A DNA stretch of 64,000 nt from Apteryx mantelli (Eukaryota > Chordata > Aves > Apterygiformes > Apterygidae): positions 64,803,684 to 64,867,683 of the forward strand of contig NC_089982.1 of assembly GCF_036417845.1 (NCBI RefSeq). Reading direction: 5' to 3'. This document shows positions 27,221 to 37,516 of the stretch, in pieces. The position numbers and the translations under genes were made by a program. Under the pieces are notes generated by a model. That model was not told where the DNA came from and made no database searches. It saw nothing but the letters and a program-made list of their open reading frames with translations. Numbering within the stretch: the stretch's first letter is position 1; each line of letters begins with the position of its first letter.

Positions 27221-28434
27221 CCTTCTATGATGGGATGACTAGCTGGGTAGATGAGGGGAGAGCAGTGGATGTTGTCTACCTTGAATTCAGCAAGGCTTTT
27301 GACACTGCCTCCCATAACATCCTCATAGGCAAGCTCAGGAAGCGTGGGCTGGATGAGTGGACGGTGAGGTGGATTGAGAACTGGCTGAATGGCAGAGCTC
27401 AGAGAGTTGTGCTCAGTGGCGCAGAGTCTAGTTGGAGGCCCGTAGCTAGCGGTGTCCCCCAGGGGTCAGTACTGGGTCCAGTCTTGTTCAGCTTCTTCAT
27501 CAATGACCTGGATGAAGGGACAGAGTGCACCCTCAGCAAGTTTGCCGACGATACAAAACTGGGAGGAATGGCGGATACACCAGAGGGCTGTGCTGCCATT
27601 CAGAAAGACCTGGACAGGCTGGAGAGGTGGGCGGAGAGGAACCTCATGAAGTTCAACAAAGGCAAGTGCAGGGTCCTGCACCTGGGGAGGAATAACCCCA
27701 TGCACCAGTACAGGCTGTGGGTTGACCTGCTGGAAAGCAGCTCTGTGGAGAAGGACCTGGGAGTGCTGGTGGACACCAAGTTAAGCATGAGGCAGCAATG
27801 TGCCCTTGTGGCCAAGAAGGCCAATGGTATGCTGGGGTGCATCAGGAAGAGCATTGCCAGCATGTCGAGGGAGGTGATTCTCCCCCTCTACTCAGCCCTG
27901 GTGAGGCCACATCTGGAGTACTGCGTCCAGTTCTGGGCTCCCCAGTACAAGAGGGATGTGACACTACTGGAGTGAGTCCAGCGGAGGACTACAAAAACGA
28001 CTAAGGGACTGGAGCATCTCTCCTATGAGGAAAGGCTGCGAGAGCTGGGCCTGTTCAGCCTGGAGAAGAGAAGGCTGAGGGGGATCTTATCAATGTACAC
28101 AAATATCTAAACGGGGGGGGGGTGTCAAGAGGATGGGGCCAGACTCTTTTCAGTGGTGCCCAGTGACAGGACGCGAGGCAACGGGCACAAACTGAAACAC
28201 AGGAAGTTCTGTCTGATCACGAGGAAAAACTTCTTCACTGTGAGGGTGACAGAGCACTGGAACAGGTTGCCCCGAGAGGTGGTGGAGTCTCCTTCTCTGG
28301 AGATATTCAAAACCCGCCTGGACGTGATCCTGTGCAACGTGCTCTAGGCGACCCTGCTTGATCGGGGGGTTGGACTAGATGATCTCCAGAGGTGCCTTCC
28401 AGCCTCAACCATTCTGTGATTCTGTGATTCTGTG
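27221..28434 (+). mobile_element. CR1 LINE, young, 5'-truncated
   Basis: About 1.2 kb that aligns without indels, until a G run near 28120, to 39227-40432 at a constant offset of 12,006 bp. It starts abruptly inside the reverse transcriptase domain, the usual result of incomplete reverse transcription, and ends with three ATTCTGTG octamers at about 28411-28434. It carries the second half of ORF2 and the 3' UTR. About 30 differences from the full-length copy were counted by eye, unevenly distributed. Confidence 0.97.
27235..28347 (+). pseudogene. CR1 ORF2 fragment: reverse transcriptase, broken
   Basis: Encodes the C-terminal part of the CR1 ORF2 protein, the endonuclease-reverse transcriptase that copies CR1 RNA by target-primed reverse transcription. 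Visible RT blocks are motif A (YLEFSKAFD), motif B ([10 protein letters not shown]), motif C ([10 protein letters not shown]), and the downstream thumb/connection region to [10 protein letters not shown]. The usual motif A reads YLDFSKAFD; here the presumed first catalytic Asp is Glu (codon GAA). Reading stops at TGA 27973-27975 where the longer copy has the same stop. A conserved C-terminal segment ([11 protein letters not shown] to the end) resumes in the same frame at about 28153 and ends at 28347. There is no endonuclease domain, so it is a dead fragment. Confidence 0.93.
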
Positions 28435-28814
28435 AAATAGAATTCAGCTCGCTCTCTCTCTTAATGTTGTAGTTGCATGTAGTAAGTCTAATAGAATGTG
28501 TGGAGAGGCATATGTTTGAACTAAAACCTAGACTGCAGAAAAGTACCTTTTTCTGGCTGCATTTTGGCACCCACAGCCAGCTGGTGACAGCTGTTCTCTA
28601 TCAGAGAATCAGAGCAGAGGATGCAAGGAATCACTCCTCCAAGCACTTCCACAGGAATCGGACTATTTTGTCCTTAGGGTCAGTATTTTAATATACATTT
28701 ATTAGTGTGTAAAAGAGTACTCTGAGGCTATAAGAGATTCCAGGGAAGATTTTTTTATCCCCCTTTTTCCAAAGGGAATCAGTTTTCCCTTATCAATGGG
28801 AAATTGATAGGGGG

Positions 28815-28860
28815 GAAGGGTAAGGCTATTCTAGTGGTTAGGGCAGTTATGTGAAGAAAG
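28815..28860 (+). mobile_element. Possible tRNA-headed SINE relic
   Basis: TATTCTAGTGGTTAGGGCAG resembles the A box and following bases of tRNA-derived SINEs, in the opposite orientation to the relics at 8.5-8.8 kb. No clear B box follows, so the assignment is weak. Confidence 0.35.
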
Positions 28861-30797
28861 GCTGACTGTTATCTCTCCTGATTAATTTTCAATTATGCAA
28901 GCTTCAACAGGGGTGAGTAAGAACACCTTACTGCAGAACCATTCAGTTACTGGAGAGGTGGGGAGAAAACTACAGCAGGACAGGACAAGATGCAGGACAA
29001 ATTCTGCTTATTGGATATCTGCTCTCTTTCTCTAATAGATGGAAGTATGCCTTAGCACTTTTCTTGAAGGAAATGAAAGCTATTGTAATGATCCTATTTG
29101 ATATATGCAATGTCTGTTCCAAAGAAATTCTAATTTCCCTATTAAAATCCAACTTCTGTGTCTGGTGGGCTAAATGCTTATGTTGACTCAGTCTGCCATA
29201 TTTAAGCTGCAAAAATGAAGATTGATTTTTATTATAACCATTTGTTCAGCTGTGTCAGCATTCTCCTTAAACATTTTACATGTGATTGTTTGGAGCGTGG
29301 TCCTAATAGTTGCTCAAAAGCTTAAAGCTGACAAACAAAGTATCCTAGGTTTGTTAAAGATACTTGTTTTACTTGGGATTTTTTAAACATTGGTGATGTT
29401 TTTTTTCAGTATTGAAACAACAGTTCTAATCAGAATAGTTTCTTAAATTAAGTGGTATAGTTAAGCATGTAAAATATGGCTAAGAAGGCCTTCTTTATGA
29501 TTGCTTAACTGTTAAAGTTGTGTTATTAGGAAATGTATATCTCAACTACTTCTGAAGATTTTAGTCCTTGGAAGTAGCTAATTCATGCCATAAATGATCT
29601 CTCAATGGAAATATAGTGCTTTTCTGTACCTGACTAAATCTCTTTCAAAAAAATTGTGTGGAGTTTTTATTTTATTTTTATTTTTATTTGTGTGACTAAT
29701 CGTAGAGCGAAGGACAGGAGCAGGAACTGTTTTCCTATGCTTCCTGCTATGCATATACATATGAGGTTGCTGGATCCCTTCACATCATGAAAAGATACTG
29801 ATCAACAAATGGCTACCTGTAATGACTGCTATAGTTGGTTTATAGGTATTTTAGAAATGGGGAGGAGAGGAGAAGAGGGAAGCTCTTAAATTTAGCTTTG
29901 CTTTTCAAAGTTTCAACATAACTTTCATCCTACCTAAAGAATTAAGCAGTGGTGCGTCAGAACAAAGGGTGTTTCAGTGAGCAAAGCAGACAATTAAGCA
30001 AGAATAATAAATTCCATTCTTACATCTTCTCAAATAATCTGTTTCCCTTTTTTAAATAGTTAAGTAACTGACCGTCTTCTGCAAAGAGGTGATCAGCCTT
30101 AATTCCTGTATGCCTGTAGAGCACTGGTATAAAACTTAAAGTTGAAACAAATTTCCAGCATGTAGAAACATGTTATTACTAAATACTTAGTGGGTGATGA
30201 ATGTTTGGGAGTTGATAGTATTTTTGGACTTAAGGAGAATGTGGAAACCATCTAGGAAGACATGCCTACCACTTGCCAAAAGTGGGTTTAACTTATATAC
30301 ATAGTCATGTGTTGCCTCTGTTTGAGTTTCAATCACATATTAAAGGACAACAGAAACTGTGAGGTAACTTGCAGTTTTATGGAATTCTAGAATGGATTAA
30401 TGGTTATAGCCCCATGTGTTCAAGGAATTTTAACAGTTAATTCACACAGGTACCACTTGTAGAATCAGATGCCCTTCTTGGTTGCTACCTTCAGTATTGT
30501 ACTCTGGTAGTTTGGATGCATGTCTGCTGGCAGAAAACTACAGTAATTCAAACCATTAGCAACCAAGGTCATGCACAAGTTCAGGAACATTTTCTAACCA
30601 ACTAATTAATAGAAGATCAGATCTGGAAAACCTGTTTGCAAATTACTGTTCTACTCCAAAAGGATATGATTTTGCACTTGTTCTTATCACATACTGAGAT
30701 GGACCTCTTGAATAACAGAAAATTTTTGCTGATTTTCTTGGAGTAGGTTATCTTGGATGAACAAGTTGGCTTTGAATGAGCAATGCAGTACTTAGGG

Positions 30798-30842
<45 letters not shown>
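30798..30842. repeat. (TTG)15 microsatellite
   Basis: Fifteen uninterrupted TTG units counted directly, flanked by GGG and TTTAATTC. The purity and length predict length polymorphism. Confidence 0.95.
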
Positions 30843-30846
<4 letters not shown>

Positions 30847-31420
30847 ATTCTTTAAAGGTGCCAGGGGTACGGCCTTGACTCGAGTATGGAAGGTTTTATT
30901 ATAGTGAACCCAGCTGACCAAAATCACATTATCAGATTAACCAGTTATTACATTGTAAGTAAACTGCATTAGCCTGGATTCCAACAGATTACAGAGTTAT
31001 AAAAAGTGTCAGTGAAAGCAGCAAGAGCATGACTGTTTTACAACAGTACTTATACAAGAAGAGAACATAACTGAGAATTACTTAACTAATAAATTGAGAT
31101 TAATTTCCTGAAAGATAATCACCTCTCATCATAACCTAGGAAGTTGCTGCTCAAATGTAGGCAGTTAGGTACCTCTAGGGATGACTTAGCAATGGTGTCT
31201 TATAGCTTTATACAAATATCTCAATTCACTCTAATCTAGACTAGCCAATTGCTTCTTATTCTTAGTAATTAATACTTAAGATGTATTAGCTTTGAAACTG
31301 CTGCAGAAATTGCAGCTAGCTTGCTGGTAGTAAGCGTGCTCTTGGCTCCTAACTTTAGATAGATTTTGTTTCTCATCCAGGCAAATAATTTTAAATCTGT
31401 AAGGTCAGATTCCCTCCCTG

Positions 31421-31450
31421 CCCCCCACACCCACACCCACACCCACACTC
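31421..31450. repeat. (CCCACA)n simple repeat
   Basis: A C run followed by about four CCCACA-type units ending in CACTCACTGG. Confidence 0.9.
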
Positions 31451-32149
31451 ACTGGTACAACCTTACCGACATTAGTTCAGATGAACAGAGGTTAACTAGG
31501 TGTAATGCTTTTTTGTCAGTGCCTTTAAAAGTGAACTTCAGCTGTCCAGTCTCAGTTTAGTCATAGCTGTCAGTGAATAACATTCATCTAAAATGTAGGC
31601 ACTTGTGATACTGAATGAATCTAGAGAAATGAAAACAATGCTGTTAGATTAAAAAAAAAAAAACTACAAATAAAATAGCTTAGCTTTTTTTACTGTTTGT
31701 AACCCCCCAAAACTTTGCCTGGCATATGAATTGAGCTAAATACAGTACTAACAAACACAAGTCCATTCTCTAGGAAACTGTAAGGCTTTGATATCCAGTA
31801 CAAAATATTTTTTTTAAGCTAAAGAAAATAGCTCATTAGGATTTTTTTAGGACAACTTGGGATCAGATGTGAATTTCTCTACATAATTTTACCATCTCTA
31901 GAAATCATGATGGCTTCATCTTTACTGAGATCTTCCCAAGGAGTTCCTTTCCTTCCAAATGTTGTTTTTGTTGCATGGGATTCATATGTTTGTTTTCATT
32001 CTGACTCTTGCAAACATTACGCCGAGTCTTATTGTCTTACCTTAGCACACTCACCAAATGCCACTTTCCTGCCACCTCCCAAAAAAAGAAAAAAAACAGC
32101 CAATATCTAGCATAAGCCTGGAGTGTCATTGTCACTGAATGTATGTTTT

Positions 32150-32700
32150 AGGGAAAAACTGCTCAATTCACATAGGATCAAATCAGGATAGAAGCAGTCT
32201 ATGATTTATTAACAGTATGTGATTAACTAGCAAACTGTACATTCAGGATTAGTGTCAGCAATACAGGATATATGCCAAAATACCAGACGTATAAAATGTT
32301 AATATACAACTACAAACATGTAAACATCTTTCCATAACAACCCCTCCAAAATCTTCCATGCACATATTCACACAGCACACGCACCCCTCTCACAGGCTGT
32401 GTGGGTTACAAGCACCCCCCTGACCCTGGAGTTGCAGGATCCCCTACCCGCATGCACCTCCCGTTGGAGGTGTGGATGCTCCAGCTGTATGTGTGCCCAC
32501 ACCACTGCCTGCAACCCACTAAAGCATGCGCTGGTGAGAAAGCACCCCATGAGGCCACGCTGGCACCCCAAGGAGCAGCTGACAGACGTTCTGCTGATGA
32601 TGCTTAGAGTATTCTCAAAGAATGTTCTATGGAAAACCTGTGAACATAGCATATCTCTCACTCTCCTTGTGCATCTTCTGCACAGATACCACATTTAAAG
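32150..32700 (-). mobile_element. Possible LTR relic
   Basis: The minus strand shows a GC-rich first half (about 32345-32600) followed by an AT-rich second half containing GTTAATAAATCATAG (about 32205-32219), a poly(A) signal-like arrangement seen in LTRs. The jump in base composition at about 32340 and again near 32590 marks it off from surrounding DNA. No internal retroviral sequence, terminal inverted ends or target-site duplication was identified. It could instead be a diverged unique sequence. Confidence 0.3.
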
Positions 32701-33890
32701 GTAAAGCTGCAGTATACCTAGTGATATGTGAGTCTTCGCTATCTTGAGACAATAGAGTCTTGTGCACTGTGGCCATTATTTCAAAGAAGTGCGGATGCCT
32801 GGTGGAAGCATGCTACTTTAACCTTCTGAGTTCTAACTTACCTGGCTAGCAGAACAGTGGCCATGATGCATCCTAACCTCCAACATTTTGCACAACATTT
32901 GTGATTTTTCTCCTAATTCAGCTGTCTAAAGATTTTTTTAAAAAAAAAAACAGCTAAAGAGTGAAACTACATGGCTCAAAGCTGTTGAAAGGAGAAAGTT
33001 TTACCCCCATTCTTTAAACTGGCTCTGTTTTACTTGGCAATGAGTCAAATCCAGTTTTGCTAACCTTGTAAAGAACTCTTCTTTATGTCATTGTTGGCAT
33101 CTAGGTTTACAACTGTAAGACATATCAACTTTACCCTAGGTTCCTTGAGAAAAAGCCAGATTTGAATGTCTGCACAGAACCTGCAGCAATGGAGTCTTGA
33201 TCCTGAACTGAAGTCTTCAACTTCTGCTGTAATAAAAGAGTCTGTGAGCTATGAACATTTTGTGTTACTCAGCAGTGGAAAAACAGGATATAAGTAAAGG
33301 AAAAATAACCCTTCATGAAGTGTGCCCCTCAACATCCCTCTGCACGAATGTGCCTTCATGCTCTTGGATTCATCTTACAGAACTGTGGTTTTATACAATA
33401 GTTACTATAATATGTCTCTGGGCGTTACTGTAATAAATAATTACAGCAGTAATAACACAAACCAGGCACAGCAGCTTTCACTTTTTACTTTAGAAATGAA
33501 TCTGCCTGTGAAGCAATTTTCTTCATTATGCGTCACTTAAAAGCACTTTGCCTGCTCTTGCTGTATCCTTGCAGTTGCTTATTTCAAGTTCATGTCCCAC
33601 TATTTTCTTTGTCTGGGTAAATGTTTCATTCTTGTAACTTTATTTTAGTGGACAAAGTGTCAGGGCCATTTTTGTGTGTGAGAGAATTGGAAATTTCAGA
33701 GACAGACACTTGACATATAATTAAGCTGCAAAATCAAGTGGGGTGAATTCTCTCTTTCAGTATCATCTCCCAGATGAGAAGTATCAAGTTTCTGAGCATA
33801 AGAGACTTAACATATTACCCAGGCAGTTTGTTGTGACACAGGTGAAAGATTAAGAAGCAATTGGAATTCTAACATTGTTATGTGCTCATT
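32701..33890. other. Gene-free AT-rich DNA
   Basis: Nothing recognised apart from an A-run near 32938-32951. Overlapping short open frames at 33251-33540 have no support. Confidence 0.55.
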
Positions 33891-34189
33891 CAGGGACGAA
33901 GGGCTACATGAGCTTTTGACTGAGTTCAGTCACAGAAAGGAAGCATGCAGAAGGTGGAAGCAGGGATGGGCTACCAAGGAGGACCACAGAGACTTTTCCT
34001 GAGCATGCAAGGATGAAGCTAGGAAAATCGAAGCTCAGCTGGAATTGAAACTAGGGAGGCATGTGAAAGGTAACAACAAGGACTGCTCTAACTATCTCAG
34101 CAGCAAAAGAAAAATCTAATTAAAATGGGGTTCTGTTATTCAGTGGGGCAGGTGACCCAGTGATTAAGGAAAGACTGAAGTACTGTAAG

Positions 34190-34240
34190 TCTCCTCCCTC
34201 CCACCCCACCCCCAATCTCTCCCACCATCCACCCCCCCGG
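34190..34240. repeat. C-rich low-complexity tract inside old CR1
   Basis: Runs of CCCTCC, CCCACC and a C7 stretch with no counterpart in the full-length CR1 copy at the equivalent place (near 38710-38760). Probably expanded after insertion. Confidence 0.75.
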
Positions 34241-34638
34241 GCAAGGTCTGCCCCCAGGCCCTTGGGCCCTGAGACTACTAATAGAAGATGAGCAGAGTCT
34301 TATCGGACTTCTCCACTGTGGAGGAACTTCCCCACTGTAGGGAGAACTTAAGCCAACTGTATGTACACGTGTCCATGGGACTGGATGGCATGCTTCTAGA
34401 GGTGCAGAGGGAGCTTGGCTGCATCGCTGCAAGGTAACTCTTCATGATCTTTGAAAGATCATATTGATAGTCATGAGGAAGTTCCTGAGGACTGGAAAAG
34501 ACAAATATCATACCTATCTCCAAGAAGGGCAAGGAGGACTTGGGGAGCTACTGGTCAACCTAACCTCAGTCCCTGGGGAGGTTGTGCTGCAAATTCTCCT
34601 GAAAGCCATTCACAGCCACCTGAAGGACAAGATGATTA

Positions 34639-35100
34639 TTGGAACAGTCAGCATTGGTTTACCAAGACCAAATTATGCCTGACAGCCTGGTAGCCTTCTG
34701 TGATGAGATGACTGGGTCAATGGAGCAGGAGATTACAGTAGATGCTATATACCTTGATTTTAGCAAGGCCTTTCATATGATCTCCCATGACATCCTGATA
34801 GCCAAACTGATGAGGTGTGCACTAGATAAATGGACAATAAAATGCACTGCTGGACCATTGGGTTCAGGGGGTATGCAAGCAGTAGTACAAAGTCCAAGTG
34901 GTGGTTCGTTGCTAGTAGTGTCCCTCAGGAATTGATGTCAGGGCCAATACTGTTGCTCGCTCCCTGGATGATGGGATGGAGTGCACTCTCAGCAAGTTCA
35001 TGGACAATACCACACTGTGGGGAGCAGCTGATTTGTTGGAGGACAGGGCTGCTATTCAGAAGGACCTTAACAGGCTAGAGAAATGGACAGGACTCTCATG
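34639..35100 (+). pseudogene. Degenerate CR1 reverse transcriptase core
   Basis: The best-preserved coding remnant of the old CR1 copy. It retains a motif A block ([14 protein letters not shown]) but then changes frame repeatedly. The motif B block is broken and the catalytic motif C Asp-Asp reads Asp-Asn after the frame is followed by eye. No functional protein is possible. Confidence 0.8.
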
Positions 35101-36351
35101 AAGTTCTGTAATGACAAATGCAAAGTCTTGCATCTGGAATGTAATTACCCCATGCAGCAGTACAGGCTGGAGTAGACTAGACCTGATGATCCTGGTGGAC
35201 AACAGAATGGGCATCAGCCAGCCACATGTCCTTCTGGCAAAGGCAGCTGGTGCATACTGAGCTGTATAATAAAGAGTGTAGCCAGCAGATTGAGGAAAAT
35301 GTCTCTTCCTTTTTGTTTAACCCCTTTGAGAAGCACATCTGAAATATTGTGTCAGGTTTTGGACGCCCTAGTATCAGAAGGACACTGACATAGTTGTGTG
35401 TCCAGTGGAGGACCATCCTGATGCTTAGGGAGCTGGAGTACGTAACATATAAGGATTAGCCGAGAAAACTGGGTTTGTTCAGCCTTGAGAAGAGAAAACT
35501 AAAGGAGATCTTATTGCTGTCTATAAATACCTAATAAGAAAGTATGCAAAAAACAAAGCCAGACTCATCTGGGAGATGCACAGTGATAGGACAAATGGCA
35601 AGGAACATAAAGTTGGGACACAGACATTTCTGATTAGTTATAAATAAAAACCTTTACACAATGAGGGCACTCAAATATTGTAACAGGTTGCTCAGAGAAG
35701 CTGTGCAGTCTCTATCCTTTGGAGATGTTCAGAGCTTGACTGGACAAGTCCCTAAGCACCCCAATGTAATTGGTCCTACTCTGAGCACAGACTTGTTCTA
35801 GGTGACCTCCAGAATCCCTTCCAGACTGAACTACATAGAAACATAATTCTGTGTAAGTCAGCTTTGAAGCTTTACTTGGAGAAATTTGGAGAAAATGCTT
35901 TGGTCACATAATCAGCAGCTATATTCTCATAAACCATTTTTGAGATGAATGCACTTGAATAAGTTTATACTGACTTATGTCCATATATCTTGTACTTGCT
36001 AATTTGTTTTCACACAGGATAGGTCTGCTTTATGATTCAGTGCTAAATATGTTATTGAAGAGGGCAAGTTTAAATTCTCAAAATCCCACCAAACTTTGGA
36101 GATTTCCTAATTGTTTTTCTTGTGCCTCTTTTAATTGAACTTTAACATTTATGTTCCTCTTGCAGACAGATTCAGTGCATCAATACTATTTCTGGTTTGG
36201 GTCATATTGCCTTGAGTAGCATTTTTAAATCTCTTTAGGAGATTTTTAGGAGCACAGCTAACAGAGGCAGCGAACAGACGCAGCAGTTTGCACAGAAGGG
36301 CGCGCGAAGGGACCTTCATTTCAGTTCCCTGTGGTGTACGCTTCCTCAAGT

Positions 36352-37415
36352 ATGGTCGTGACACGCCGCACAGCGCGTTCCCCAGTGGCTGTTGGAGTTG
36401 CTGTGTCAGAGGCTGGGACCCAGACCGACCCTCTGACAGTAGATGCAGCTCTACAGGTCTCAGGCTGCAGGGAGCGCTTGGGGCCTCTCCGGGAGGCCTG
36501 GGCTGGCAGCCAGCTCTCCTGCAGGAGGTGTGCTGCTGTTGGCGAGCTGTGTCGTCAGGTAAGGGAGTTACGGGAGGAGGTCAGTAGGCTGCGCAGCATC
36601 CGAGAAGCAGAGCAAGAGATAGACAGGGTATTCTCGGAGACTGTGCAGCTTCGGGAGTCCCAACCCCCCGCAGCAGTGGAGTTGCCAGAGGGCTCTGTGC
36701 CGTGTGAAATGGTACATCATAACATCCTAGAAGAAGGCTGGAAACTGGTCACTGCTCGTGGGAGGAGAAAGGCTCCTACTCCTCCCGAAGACTTGAAGCT
36801 GCAGAACAGGTTTAGTGCCCTCCAGGATGAGGAGGAGATGGGCATGGCTGCAAGGGGAGTAACCGGGACAACAGACCCTGTGCCCTGCCGGAACGCCCGG
36901 AAGAAGCGGCGGGTGATTGTTGTGGGGGACTCCCTGCTGCAGGGGACGGAGGCACCTATCTGCCGACCTGACCTCATGTCTAGAGAGGTTTGTGGCCTGC
37001 CGGGGGCTCGTGTGAGAGATGTCATGCAAAGACTGCCAAGGCTTGTCCACGCTTCGGACTATTACCCACTGCTGCTCTTCCATGTGGGCGCCAATGACAC
37101 CAAGGGCAAACTGGAGACCATCAAGCAGGACTTCAGAGCTCTGGGGATGGTGGTCAAGGGTCTGGGAGCCCAGGTCATCTTCTCCTCAATCCTGCCAGTG
37201 AGGGGAAAGGATGAGAGGAGGAGGAGAAGACGGACTTCCAAGTTAACGACTGGCTGCGCCGCTGGTGTTGGCAACAGGGTTTTGGTTTCTACGACCATGG
37301 GACCCTGTTTGAAGATCGACAACTGCTTGGGAGAGATGGGATCCACCTCACGAGGTGGGGCACGTGTGTCTTTGCCAACAGGTTGGCCAACCTGGTAAGG
37401 AGGGCTTTAAACTAG
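36352..37415 (+). pseudogene. CR1 ORF1: coiled-coil/Cys-rich and esterase-like protein, frameshifted
   Basis: ATG at 36352 is chosen because it begins MVVTRRTARSPV next to the GC-rich 5' UTR; an upstream GTG at 36331 is open but not needed. CR1 ORF1 proteins carry an N-terminal Cys-rich or coiled-coil region and an SGNH/GDSL-type esterase domain and are thought to bind element RNA. Here residues about 50-100 hold CRRCAAVGELC followed by a heptad-like Arg/Glu/Leu stretch. The esterase blocks are visible: VVGDSLLQG (Ser block), LPGARVRDV, and FHVGANDTKG (Asn block). After the Arg-rich run near 37215-37240 the reading frame is lost by a 3n+1 type indel; the final block with the His (GRDGIHLT, about 37330-37353) is in another frame that ends at TAG 37413-37415. 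The in-frame product therefore lacks the expected catalytic His. Confidence 0.88.
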
Positions 37416-37516
37416 GAAAGACGGGGGAAGGGGAGAGTTATAGTGACAGGATAGCTGGCAAAAGACTGCTCAAGTTGGGATGCCTCCAGCAGGTGAATGC
37501 AGCCAGGGAAGTGCTC

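Larger units (their letters stand above)
28435..32150. other. Gene-free AT-rich DNA with simple repeats
   Basis: No gene recognised. Holds a possible SINE head at 28820, the (TTG)15 array and a CCCACA repeat, all listed separately. Other open frames are short and unsupported. Confidence 0.55.
33893..35850 (+). mobile_element. CR1 LINE, old, 5'-truncated
   Basis: Collinear with the full-length copy from its linker region (equivalent to about 38.44 kb) to the 3' end, with many substitutions and indels. Recognisable segments are the Arg/Lys-rich linker with YLSSKRK-like remnant, an EDWKRQI-like block, the RT motif A remnant [16 protein letters not shown], and the 3' UTR ending near GACCTCCAGAATCCCTTCCA. 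The position of motif C reads FMDN instead of FADD. A C-rich low-complexity insert (about 34190-34240) interrupts it. This is an old, inactive copy inserted in the same orientation as the two young ones. Confidence 0.93.
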
